In this document: positions 1 to 4,332 of the stretch, in pieces
Layout of the letters: every line of letters begins with the position of its first letter
Numbering within the stretch: the stretch's first letter is position 1
Source of the DNA: Sporomusaceae bacterium UBA7701
GTDB taxonomy: Bacteria > Bacillota > Negativicutes > Sporomusales > UBA7701
Direction: 5' to 3'
Assembly: GCA_002482545.1 (NCBI GenBank)
Contig: DLGF01000010.1
Location: 1 to 16,828, forward strand
Length of the DNA stretch: 16,828 nucleotides
Translations under genes and position numbers: made by a program
The notes under the pieces: model-generated
The model's database searches: none
What the model saw: only the letters and a program-made list of their open reading frames with translations
What the model was told of the DNA's origin: nothing

Positions 1-36
1 GTTGGCGCCGGCGTGGTTACCGCTATCGAAGCGTAA
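1..36 (+). CDS. tuf: Elongation factor Tu, C-terminal end only (left-edge partial)
   Basis: The first twelve codons in frame 1 read VGAGVVTAIEA and a TAA stop, the classic C-terminus of EF-Tu (domain III). The rest of the gene lies to the left of the window. The first 23 bases are identical to the last 23 bases of the window, which lie at the matching place in the tuf gene at the right edge. This is therefore either a second tuf copy or the same collapsed repeat. A tuf gene upstream of secE-nusG is a familiar arrangement (E. coli tufB). A terminator-like hairpin follows within 65 bases. Confidence 0.93.
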   Translation, partial: VGAGVVTAIEA

Positions 37-97
37 ATTCATCTTTTCCGATTTGCGGTAAAGGCTGGTATAAACACAAAAGGGATGGGGAATGTAT

Positions 98-126
98 ATA
101 AGGCAGGGGAATCCCCCTGCCTTATT
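98..126 (+). terminator. Hairpin terminator after tuf
   Basis: AAGGCAGGGG (100-109) pairs perfectly with CCCCTGCCTT (114-123) around a 4-base AATC loop; A98 and T99 can extend the stem to 12 pairs with A124 and T125. The T tract is short (CCTTATT), so termination may be partial or need NusA or NusG. Its place 60 bases after the tuf stop and before a good promoter suggests it ends the tuf transcript. The rest of 37-242 holds a GC-rich stretch (about 124-210) with no gene I can support. Confidence 0.65.
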
Positions 127-242
127 GCACGTGCCGGGCCAATGACGGACAAGGCTGCGGCCCGGGCGGCCGCGGCGGTGTATCCGGGCGAAGCCTGCCA
201 GCAACTGTCCAAAATATATAACATGCCCGGAACCGTGTGCTA

Positions 243-272
243 TTGACAGGCCGGACATACTTGTGATACTCT
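243..272 (+). promoter_or_regulatory. Promoter of the rpmG-secE-nusG-rplKAJL unit
   Basis: A perfect -35 TTGACA lies at 243-248. The -10 is GATACT at 265-270 (16-bp spacer, preceded by an extended TG at 262-263) or, shifted two bases, TACTCT at 267-272. Transcription would start near 277-280, about 38 bases before the rpmG ATG. It sits just after the tuf terminator and before a co-directional ribosomal gene string, as expected for a housekeeping sigma-A-type promoter. The -35 is strong; the exact -10 is uncertain. Confidence 0.7.
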
Positions 273-315
273 ATATTAGCGATATTTTACAGACAGTGGC
301 AAGTGAGGTGTAGAT

Positions 316-465
316 ATGCGTAACGCGATTACCTTGGCCTGTACCGATTGCAAACAACGCAATTACCAGACCAATAAGAACAAGAAGAACGACCCGGATC
401 GCCTGGAGTTTAACAAATATTGCAAGTTTTGCAAAAAACAGACTTTACACAAAGAAACCAAGTAA
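316..465 (+). CDS. rpmG: 50S ribosomal protein L33 (zinc-ribbon type)
   Basis: This 49-residue protein begins MRNAITLACTDCKQRNY and contains CxxC pairs at C9/C12 and C36/C39. These four ligands define the zinc-binding (C+) form of L33, a small protein near the E-site of the large subunit. Length and basic composition are normal for the family. The start is fixed by GTGAGGTG (303-310) five bases before the ATG. It is the first gene after the promoter at 243-272 and is followed after 29 bases by tRNA-Trp, so the primary transcript must be processed around the tRNA. Having zinc ligands here leaves open whether a zinc-free paralogue exists elsewhere in the genome. Confidence 0.95.
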   Translation: MRNAITLACTDCKQRNYQTNKNKKNDPDRLEFNKYCKFCKKQTLHKETK

Positions 466-494
466 ATTATAATTAAAGCTGCATTAACATAAGT

Positions 495-570
495 AGGGGC
501 ATAGCTCAATTGGTAGAGTAGCGGTCTCCAAAACCGTTGGTTGTGGGTTCAAGTCCTACTGCCCCTGCCA
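495..570 (+). tRNA. tRNA-Trp (anticodon CCA)
   Basis: The full cloverleaf can be read by hand. The acceptor AGGGGCA (495-501) pairs with TGCCCCT (560-566), the D-arm is GCTC/GAGT, and the anticodon stem GCGGT/ACCGT encloses loop CTCCAAA with anticodon CCA at 528-530. The T-arm is GTGGG/CCTAC with loop TTCAAGT. The discriminator is G and the CCA tail is encoded (568-570). It reads UGG and so charges tryptophan. It lies inside the rpmG-secE operon and must be excised by RNase P and 3' nucleases, which would cut the mRNA between those genes. Confidence 0.97.
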
Positions 571-618
571 ATGCTTATGCCGTTGGTTTGGGCAGTAATA
601 AGACGGGGATGTGAGAAA

Positions 619-834
619 ATGGCTGTGCAGGAAACAGCTATTCAAACCAAAACTTCCCGGATGAAGCGTTTCTTGCGGGAAGTGAAAGCCGAGCTGAAAA
701 AAGTGTCTTGGCCGGATAAGAAAGAACTCTCCGCCTACACGGGGGTTGTTTTTATTTCTGTAGTTATCGCCGCGATTGTTATCTGGCTGATCGACACGGT
801 GTTCACCGAGGCTTTGAAGGCATTGCTCAAATAG
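619..834 (+). CDS. secE: Preprotein translocase subunit SecE
   Basis: This 71-residue protein has a basic amphipathic N-terminal part, the SecE signature around ELKKVSWPDKKEL (residues 25-37, with W31-P32), and one hydrophobic membrane segment (about residues 42-61). SecE clamps SecY in the membrane and is required for protein export. The single-span short form is normal for Gram-positive-type bacteria. I chose ATG 619 because the upstream in-frame extension to a TTG at 541 runs into the tRNA. The Shine-Dalgarno is only fair (GGGG at 605-608, 10 bases away). The pairing with nusG directly downstream is conserved across bacteria. Confidence 0.93.
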   Translation: MAVQETAIQTKTSRMKRFLREVKAELKKVSWPDKKELSAYTGVVFISVVIAAIVIWLIDTVFTEALKALLK

Positions 835-848
835 TTGCCACCGCAGGA

Positions 849-886
849 TAAGGGGGTGGGGGTCCGCCTGGTGCGGCCCTTCGAAG
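849..886 (+). promoter_or_regulatory. Hairpin-bridged Shine-Dalgarno of nusG
   Basis: The only good anti-SD match before nusG is TAAGGGGGTG at 849-858, 28 bases before the ATG, too far for direct use. Between them CCGC (864-867) pairs with GCGG (873-876), extendable by GG 861-862 with CC 877-878 around one bulged T. Folding 861-878 would bring the SD to about 10 bases from the start. No other in-frame ATG, GTG or TTG lies between. The pairing is seen in the sequence; the mechanism is inferred. Confidence 0.5.
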
Positions 887-1420
887 ATGGAATCCGAAAA
901 AAATTGGTACGTCATCCACACATATTCCGGCTATGAAAATAAAGTGAAGGCCAATCTTGAGAAGAAGGTCCATTCCATGGGAATGGAAAATGAGATCTTC
1001 CGGGTGCTTGTGCCTATGGAAGACGAAGTCGAAATCAAGGACGGCAAGAAGAAGATTTCCAAAAAGAAGATCTTTCCGGGATATGTTCTGGTCGAAATGA
1101 TTGTAAATGACAGATCCTGGTACGTGGTGCGCAATACACCCGGCGTAACAGGCTTTGTCGGGTCGGGAACGAAACCCATCCCGCTTACCGGCAGTGAGGC
1201 AAAACACATCCTCAAGTCAATGGGCTTTGATGAGGCCAAGCCGAAGAAAATCGACATCAGGCTGAAAGAACTCATCCGCATCACGTCCGGCGCTTTCGAG
1301 AACTGGACGGCGACGGTTACCGATATCGATCCGGACCGCGGCAAGCTGAAAGTGCTTGTCAACATGTTCGGACGCGAAACCCCTGTTGAACTCGACTATA
1401 CTCAAATAGAGAAGCTGTAA
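887..1420 (+). CDS. nusG: Transcription termination/antitermination factor NusG
   Basis: This 177-residue protein begins with the NGN-domain signature KNWYVIHTYSGYENKVKANL (residues 6-25). It continues through FRVLVPMEDEVE and KKIFPGYVLVEM, where NusG contacts the polymerase clamp, and ends in a KOW domain (about 122-177). NusG binds elongating RNA polymerase, modulates pausing, and links it to Rho or to ribosomal S10. Length is typical of Firmicutes. The start is set by homology (MESEKNWYV), because there is no properly spaced Shine-Dalgarno; see the hairpin at 861-878. It follows secE by 52 bases and precedes rplK by 83 bases, the near-universal order. Confidence 0.96.
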   Translation: MESEKNWYVIHTYSGYENKVKANLEKKVHSMGMENEIFRVLVPMEDEVEIKDGKKKISKKKIFPGYVLVEMIVNDRSWYVVRNTPGVTGFVGSGTKPIPLTGSEAKHILKSMGFDEAKPKKIDIRLKELIRITSGAFENWTATVTDIDPDRGKLKVLVNMFGRETPVELDYTQIEKL

Positions 1421-1429
1421 TCGAGTACC

Positions 1430-1480
1430 TTGGGCCCTGGGGGCCCAACGTGGGAGGGCTCTTTGCCCGCCATTACCACA
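1430..1480 (+). promoter_or_regulatory. L1-binding-like mRNA element, copy 1 (before rplK)
   Basis: A GC hairpin, TTGGGCCC (1430-1437) with GGGCCCAA (1441-1448), is followed at once by GTGGGAGGGC (1450-1459) and ATTACCACA (1472-1480). GTGG (1450-1453) pairs with CCAC (1476-1479) and GGGC (1456-1459) with GCCC (1465-1468). This leaves an asymmetric internal loop, GA opposite GCCATTA. From memory, the ribosomal protein L1 site in 23S rRNA has the same GGUGGGAG strand facing AAAUACCACC. A near-identical copy stands before rplA. Likely role: L1 binds here and represses rplK-rplA translation. The rplK SD lies 10 bases downstream. Confidence 0.65.
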
Positions 1481-1503
1481 TTTTAGCGTAAGGAGGTGTA
1501 ACC

Positions 1504-1929
1504 ATGGCTAAGAAGGTTGTAAAGCTTGTCAAGCTGCAGGTTCCCGCCGGCAAAGCGACTCCGGCGCCTCCCGTCGGCCCCGCGCTCGGTCAAGCCGGTG
1601 TTAATATCATGGCGTTTGTCAAGGAGTTCAATGAAAGAACTGCTCAGCAGGCTGGTCTGATTATTCCGGTAGAGATTACCGTATTTGAAGACAGGTCGTT
1701 TTCTTTCGTTACCAAGACTCCGCCTGCTGCGGTACTGCTGAAGAAAGCCGCCGGCATCGAAACCGCATCTGGCGAACCCAATAAGAAAAAGGTCGCCAAG
1801 GTTTCGCGGGCTAAGGTTCGCGAGATTGCCGAATCGAAAATGCAAGACCTGAACGCCGCCAGCGTCGAAGCCGCTATGCGGATGATCGAAGGCACGGCGC
1901 GCAGCATGGGCATCGACATCGTCGACTAA
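1504..1929 (+). CDS. rplK: 50S ribosomal protein L11
   Basis: This 141-residue protein has the standard length and the N-terminal proline-rich signature ATPAPPVGPALGQAGVNIM, the region that with 23S rRNA forms the thiopeptide site at the GTPase centre. Residues 1-70 form the N-terminal domain; the C-terminal RNA-binding domain runs to the end (MRMIEGTARSMGIDIVD). L11 contacts EF-G and EF-Tu and activates RelA-type enzymes. The Shine-Dalgarno TAAGGAGGTG (1489-1498) is near-perfect. The L1-like element just upstream suggests coupled repression with rplA, which follows after 113 bases carrying a second copy of that element. Confidence 0.98.
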   Translation: MAKKVVKLVKLQVPAGKATPAPPVGPALGQAGVNIMAFVKEFNERTAQQAGLIIPVEITVFEDRSFSFVTKTPPAAVLLKKAAGIETASGEPNKKKVAKVSRAKVREIAESKMQDLNAASVEAAMRMIEGTARSMGIDIVD

Positions 1930-1955
1930 CTCATGCCGTCGAGGTGGATTGGAAG

Positions 1956-2020
1956 CGGCCGGCTGGCCGGTGATAATCAGCCGAGACATGTGGGAGGGTT
2001 TATTACCGCTATCACCACAT
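1956..2020 (+). promoter_or_regulatory. L1-binding-like mRNA element, copy 2 (before rplA)
   Basis: GTGGGAGGG (1990-1998) and ATCACCACATTTT (2011-2023) repeat the element found before rplK, sharing the pattern GTGGGAGGG, CCGC, AT, ACCACATTTT. ATGTGG (1988-1993) pairs with CCACAT (2015-2020), six pairs. An inner GGT/ACC helix (1997-1999 with 2005-2007) leaves GAG opposite GCTATCA. A GC hairpin precedes it, as in copy 1: CGGCC (1956-1960) with GGCCG (1965-1969), or alternatively CGGCTG (1960-1965) with CAGCCG (1978-1983). The rplA SD follows 8 bases later. Confidence 0.62.
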
Positions 2021-2042
2021 TTTCACTAGGAGGAATTATGTT

Positions 2043-2747
2043 ATGCCGAAGTTTGGTAAGAAATATACCGAAGCGGCCAAACTGATCGACAAAGACAAAC
2101 TCTATGATCCGGAAGAGGCTATGGACCTGATCAAAAAAACGGCCAGCGCCAAATTCGATGAGAGTGTGGAAGTCGCAGTGAGGCTCGGTGTCGACCCGAA
2201 ACATGCCGATCAACAGGTTCGCGGCGCGGTGGTGCTGCCGTACGGCACCGGCAAGACCAAGCGAGTGCTGGTGTTTGCCAAAGGCGAAAAGGCCAAGGAA
2301 GCCGAAACCGCCGGAGCCGACTTTGTCGGCGCCGAGGACATGGTAGAAAAAATTCAGGGCGGCTGGGCGGATTTCGACGTTGCCGTCGCCACTCCCGATA
2401 TGATGGGCCTCGTTGGCAGACTGGGTAAAATTCTCGGTCCCAAAGGCCTCATGCCGAACCCCAAGGTAGGTACCGTAACCATGGACGTTACCCGGGCGAT
2501 CAACGAGATCAAAGCTGGTAAAATCGAGTACCGCACCGACAAGGCGGGCAACATTCACGCCCCGATCGGCAAAGTGTCCTTCGATTCCGAGAAGCTGCTG
2601 AAGAACTTCTCCACGCTGATCGACCAGCTCGTTAAAGTCAAACCCGCCGCTGCCAAGGGCCAATATATGCGCGGCATCACCCTTAGCACGACGATGGGAC
2701 CCGGAGTGCCGGTCAATCCGCTGAAGGCTCCCGGTAAAAAAGAATAA
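2043..2747 (+). CDS. rplA: 50S ribosomal protein L1
   Basis: This 234-residue protein has the expected length and begins MPKFGKKYTEAAKLIDKDK. It carries the L1 signature near LGKILGPKGLMPNPK and the two-domain layout typical of L1, which binds 23S helices 76-78 and forms the mobile E-site stalk. In many bacteria L1 also represses its own mRNA through a mimic of that site, and such an element lies just upstream. The start is ATG 2043, nine bases after AGGAGG (2028-2033). An out-of-frame ATG at 2038 sits only four bases from the same SD and would yield 15 codons, a possible decoy start. Confidence 0.98.
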   Translation: MPKFGKKYTEAAKLIDKDKLYDPEEAMDLIKKTASAKFDESVEVAVRLGVDPKHADQQVRGAVVLPYGTGKTKRVLVFAKGEKAKEAETAGADFVGAEDMVEKIQGGWADFDVAVATPDMMGLVGRLGKILGPKGLMPNPKVGTVTMDVTRAINEIKAGKIEYRTDKAGNIHAPIGKVSFDSEKLLKNFSTLIDQLVKVKPAAAKGQYMRGITLSTTMGPGVPVNPLKAPGKKE

Positions 2748-2761
2748 AAGCGATTGAGTCT

Positions 2762-2885
2762 AGGCCGTAGACAGCAGGTATGTGTAATGGACGACAGTCC
2801 GCCTGCCGAGGCCGGGGATGCGCGGTTATGGTTTGAGCCATGAACGACCTCCGGTTTTCTACGCCGGCAGGTCGTTTTTACTTTT
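2762..2885 (+). promoter_or_regulatory. L10 leader (ribosomal protein autoregulatory RNA)
   Basis: The stretch AGGCCGTAGACAGCAGG (2762-2778) with CCTGCCGAGGCC (2802-2813) matches the well-known L10 leader upstream of rplJ in Firmicutes: GCAGG pairs with CCTGC, and GGCC with GGCC outside it. It ends in an attenuator hairpin (2844-2875). In the known system the L10-L12 complex binds the leader and lowers rplJ-rplL expression, by termination in Firmicutes. Placement between rplA and rplJ and the order of parts fit. Assigned by sequence memory, not by a covariance search. Confidence 0.85.
2844..2885 (+). terminator. Attenuator terminator of the L10 leader
   Basis: ACGACCT (2844-2850) plus CCGG (2851-2854) pair with CCGG (2864-2867) and AGGTCGT (2869-2875), with C2868 bulged and a 9-base loop. 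The T run 2875-2879 continues as ACTTTTAT. This intrinsic terminator stands 35 bases before the rplJ ATG and must be conditional, since rplJ and rplL lie beyond it. Confidence 0.85.
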
Positions 2886-2919
2886 ATATTTCCCAATGCT
2901 AGTAAAGGAGGTGGATTTG

Positions 2920-3459
2920 ATGGCTGAAAAAGCAGTAAGAACCGAGAAACAAGCAGTAGTAACCGAGTTGAAGGAAAAGCTCTCAAATACCAAAGGGGCT
3001 GTTCTGGCCAACTATCGCGGCCTGAACGTCGCTCAGGACACCAAGCTGCGCCGCAAGCTCCGCGAAGCGGGCGTCGAGTATCGCGTCGTCAAGAATACCC
3101 TGACGCGGATCGCCGCCAAGGAAGCGGGGATCGACGGCCTGGACGCGTACCTGGAAGGCCCGACGGTCATCGCCCTGTCGACAACCGATCCGGCTGCTCC
3201 GGCGAAGCTTCTCAGCGATTTCATTCGCGAGAACAAGCTTCAGGCCCTGGAAATCAAGGCCGGCCTGGTTGAAGGCAAAGTGGTTGACGTCGCCGGGGTC
3301 AAGGCTCTTGCCAGCCTGCCGTCCCGCGAAGTGCTCGTTGCCCAATTGCTCGGCACGATGCAGGCTCCGATCGCCGGTTTCGTCCGGGTGCTCCAGGGCA
3401 ACCTCAGCAACCTGGTGTATGCGCTTGAGGCGGTACGCAAACAAAAAGAATCCGCATAA
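2920..3459 (+). CDS. rplJ: 50S ribosomal protein L10
   Basis: This 179-residue protein starts MAEKAVRTEKQAVVTELKEK. The rRNA-binding N-terminal domain shows GAVLANYRGLNV and YRVVKNTLTRIAAKEAG. The C-terminal helix (about residues 143-177, LLGTMQAPIAGFVRVLQGNL) is where L12 dimers dock. L10 anchors the L7/L12 stalk that recruits EF-G and EF-Tu. An in-frame extension to 2818 exists, but it runs through the L10 leader attenuator and has no RBS. ATG 2920 sits six bases after AAAGGAGGTG (2904-2913). Expression is probably feedback-controlled by the leader. Confidence 0.97.
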   Translation: MAEKAVRTEKQAVVTELKEKLSNTKGAVLANYRGLNVAQDTKLRRKLREAGVEYRVVKNTLTRIAAKEAGIDGLDAYLEGPTVIALSTTDPAAPAKLLSDFIRENKLQALEIKAGLVEGKVVDVAGVKALASLPSREVLVAQLLGTMQAPIAGFVRVLQGNLSNLVYALEAVRKQKESA

Positions 3460-3471
3460 CTCGACCGCCGC

Positions 3472-3606
3472 GAAAGGCCCATCTACGCCGCTGGTCCTGC
3501 GGGCGCTCCCTGTAAAGTACAACCAGTACATTCCGGACGCGTCCTCGGAGCCGCTCAGTATCTGGCCCTTTCCCAACGGTCTCGACCCAAATCAAGAAAA
3601 TCAAGA
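3472..3606 (+). other. Structured 170-nt spacer between rplJ and rplL
   Basis: No gene lies here. GAAAGG-CC (3472-3479) can pair with GG-C-CCTTTC (3564-3572) with one bulge, enclosing further stems. GCTCC (3505-3509) pairs with GGAGC (3547-3551) and CTG (3497-3499) with CAG (3556-3558). An apical GTAC-AACCA-GTAC hairpin lies at 3517-3529. Downstream is a perfect 9-bp tandem repeat AAATCAAGA (3589-3597, 3598-3606) leading into the rplL SD. I do not recognise a named RNA family. A role in boosting L12 output relative to L10 is a guess. Confidence 0.4.
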
Positions 3607-3629
3607 AATTATTTTTGGAGGTAAATAAA

Positions 3630-4007
3630 ATGAACAAAGACCAAATCATGGAAGCCATTGAGAAAATGACCGTTCTGGAACTCGCCGAGCTGATTAAAGC
3701 TCTGGAAGAAAAATTCGGCGTTTCCGCCGCCGCTCCCGTAGCCGTGGCCGCCGCTCCTGCCGCTGGCGCCGCTCCTGCCGCGGCCGCCGAAGAGCAGACC
3801 GAATTCGACGTTATCCTGACCAGCGCCGGCGCCGGCAAAATCAACGTTATCAAAGTCGTTCGCGAAATCACCGGTCTTGGCCTCAAAGAAGCCAAAGACC
3901 TCGTCGATGGCGCTCCGAAGCCTGTTAAAGAAAAAGTTTCCAAAGCCGACGCTGAAGCCCTCAAAGCCAAGCTGGTTGAAGCCGGCGCCTCTGTCGACGT
4001 TAAGTAA
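3630..4007 (+). CDS. rplL: 50S ribosomal protein L7/L12
   Basis: This 125-residue acidic protein has the three expected parts. Residues 1-31 are the N-terminal dimerisation helices (MNKDQIMEAIEKMTVLELAE). Residues about 33-53 form a hinge made almost only of Ala, Pro, Gly and Val. The globular C-terminal domain contains GAGKINVIKVVREITGLGLK, which binds elongation factors. It is present in several copies per ribosome on L10. The start is ATG 3630, eight bases after GGAGG (3617-3621); a TTG five codons upstream overlaps that SD and is unlikely. A strong terminator follows 18 bases after the stop. Confidence 0.98.
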   Translation: MNKDQIMEAIEKMTVLELAELIKALEEKFGVSAAAPVAVAAAPAAGAAPAAAAEEQTEFDVILTSAGAGKINVIKVVREITGLGLKEAKDLVDGAPKPVKEKVSKADAEALKAKLVEAGASVDVK

Positions 4008-4024
4008 TTGCAGCCGACGGATCA

Positions 4025-4058
4025 ACGGAGAGTACCCTTGGGGCACTCTCCGTTTTTT
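4025..4058 (+). terminator. Intrinsic terminator after rplL
   Basis: ACGGAGAGT (4025-4033) pairs perfectly over nine bases with ACTCTCCGT (4045-4053), followed by six T (4053-4058). It separates the ribosomal protein unit from rpoBC, which has its own promoter 22 bases further on. E. coli has a partial terminator at the equivalent place. Confidence 0.92.
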
Positions 4059-4079
4059 CTCACATTTGGATAATATTGC

Positions 4080-4108
4080 TTGACAACCCTGGTGCTCTAT
4101 GATATCAT
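4080..4108 (+). promoter_or_regulatory. rpoBC promoter
   Basis: A perfect -35 TTGACA (4080-4085), a 17-bp spacer and TATCAT (4103-4108, five of six consensus bases) with an extended TGA (4100-4102) form an excellent sigma-A-type promoter. Transcription would start near 4115, giving a leader of about 220 nt before rpoB. A perfect TATAAT also occurs at 4139-4144 but lacks a -35, so it is at most secondary. Confidence 0.85.
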
Positions 4109-4125
4109 CTTAAAATGCGGTACAG

Positions 4126-4178
4126 TATTTCCTGGCATTATAATATACCAGGTATATTTTTTCTATTGGCAGGAAATA
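4126..4178 (+). promoter_or_regulatory. rpoB leader: competing upstream stems
   Basis: CCTGG (4131-4135) can pair with CCAGG (4148-4152), followed by TATATTTTTT (4153-4162), a weak terminator-like shape. The same strand can instead form a 9-bp helix TATTTCCTG (4126-4134) with CAGGAAATA (4170-4178). The two cannot coexist. A second CAGGAATA lies in the loop of the downstream terminator (4231-4238) and could also pair with TATTTCCTG. This is the shape of an attenuator switch. No ligand or binding protein is evident. Confidence 0.45.
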
Positions 4179-4211
4179 GTAATGGCATGGGGGATGAACA
4201 ATCATCAGGCT

Positions 4212-4259
4212 AAAAAAAGCAAGGTTTTTGCAGGAATACAAGGAACCTTGCTTCTTTTT
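4212..4259 (+). terminator. Terminator hairpin inside the rpoB leader (attenuator)
   Basis: AAGCAAGGTT (4217-4226) pairs perfectly over ten bases with AACCTTGCTT (4244-4253), then C and five T (4255-4259). An A run (4212-4218) on the 5' side makes it look bidirectional. It lies downstream of the rpoBC promoter and 74 bases before the rpoB start, so rpoB transcription must pass it. No gene lies in 4008-4332. A further hairpin ATGGC (4283-4287) with GCCAT (4298-4302) stands just before the rpoB SD. Confidence 0.8.
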
Positions 4260-4332
4260 CGTATTTATTATCCTACCGCGCGATGGCATGTGAAAACGCC
4301 ATGTCAATTTGGGCTAAGGGGTGAAGGCTTTA

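Noticed and set aside
39..224. 61-codon minus-strand open frame after tuf
   Set aside because: Runs through the terminator hairpin; no RBS; composition looks random.
541..618. 26-codon N-terminal extension of secE from a TTG
   Set aside because: Starts inside the tRNA-Trp gene; ATG 619 gives a normal SecE.
2818..2919. 34-codon N-terminal extension of rplJ
   Set aside because: Overlaps the L10 leader attenuator; ATG 2920 has a strong, well-placed SD and matches L10 proteins.
4139..4144. Perfect TATAAT as a second rpoB promoter
   Set aside because: No -35 at 16-18 bp; it lies inside the AT-rich loop of a leader hairpin.
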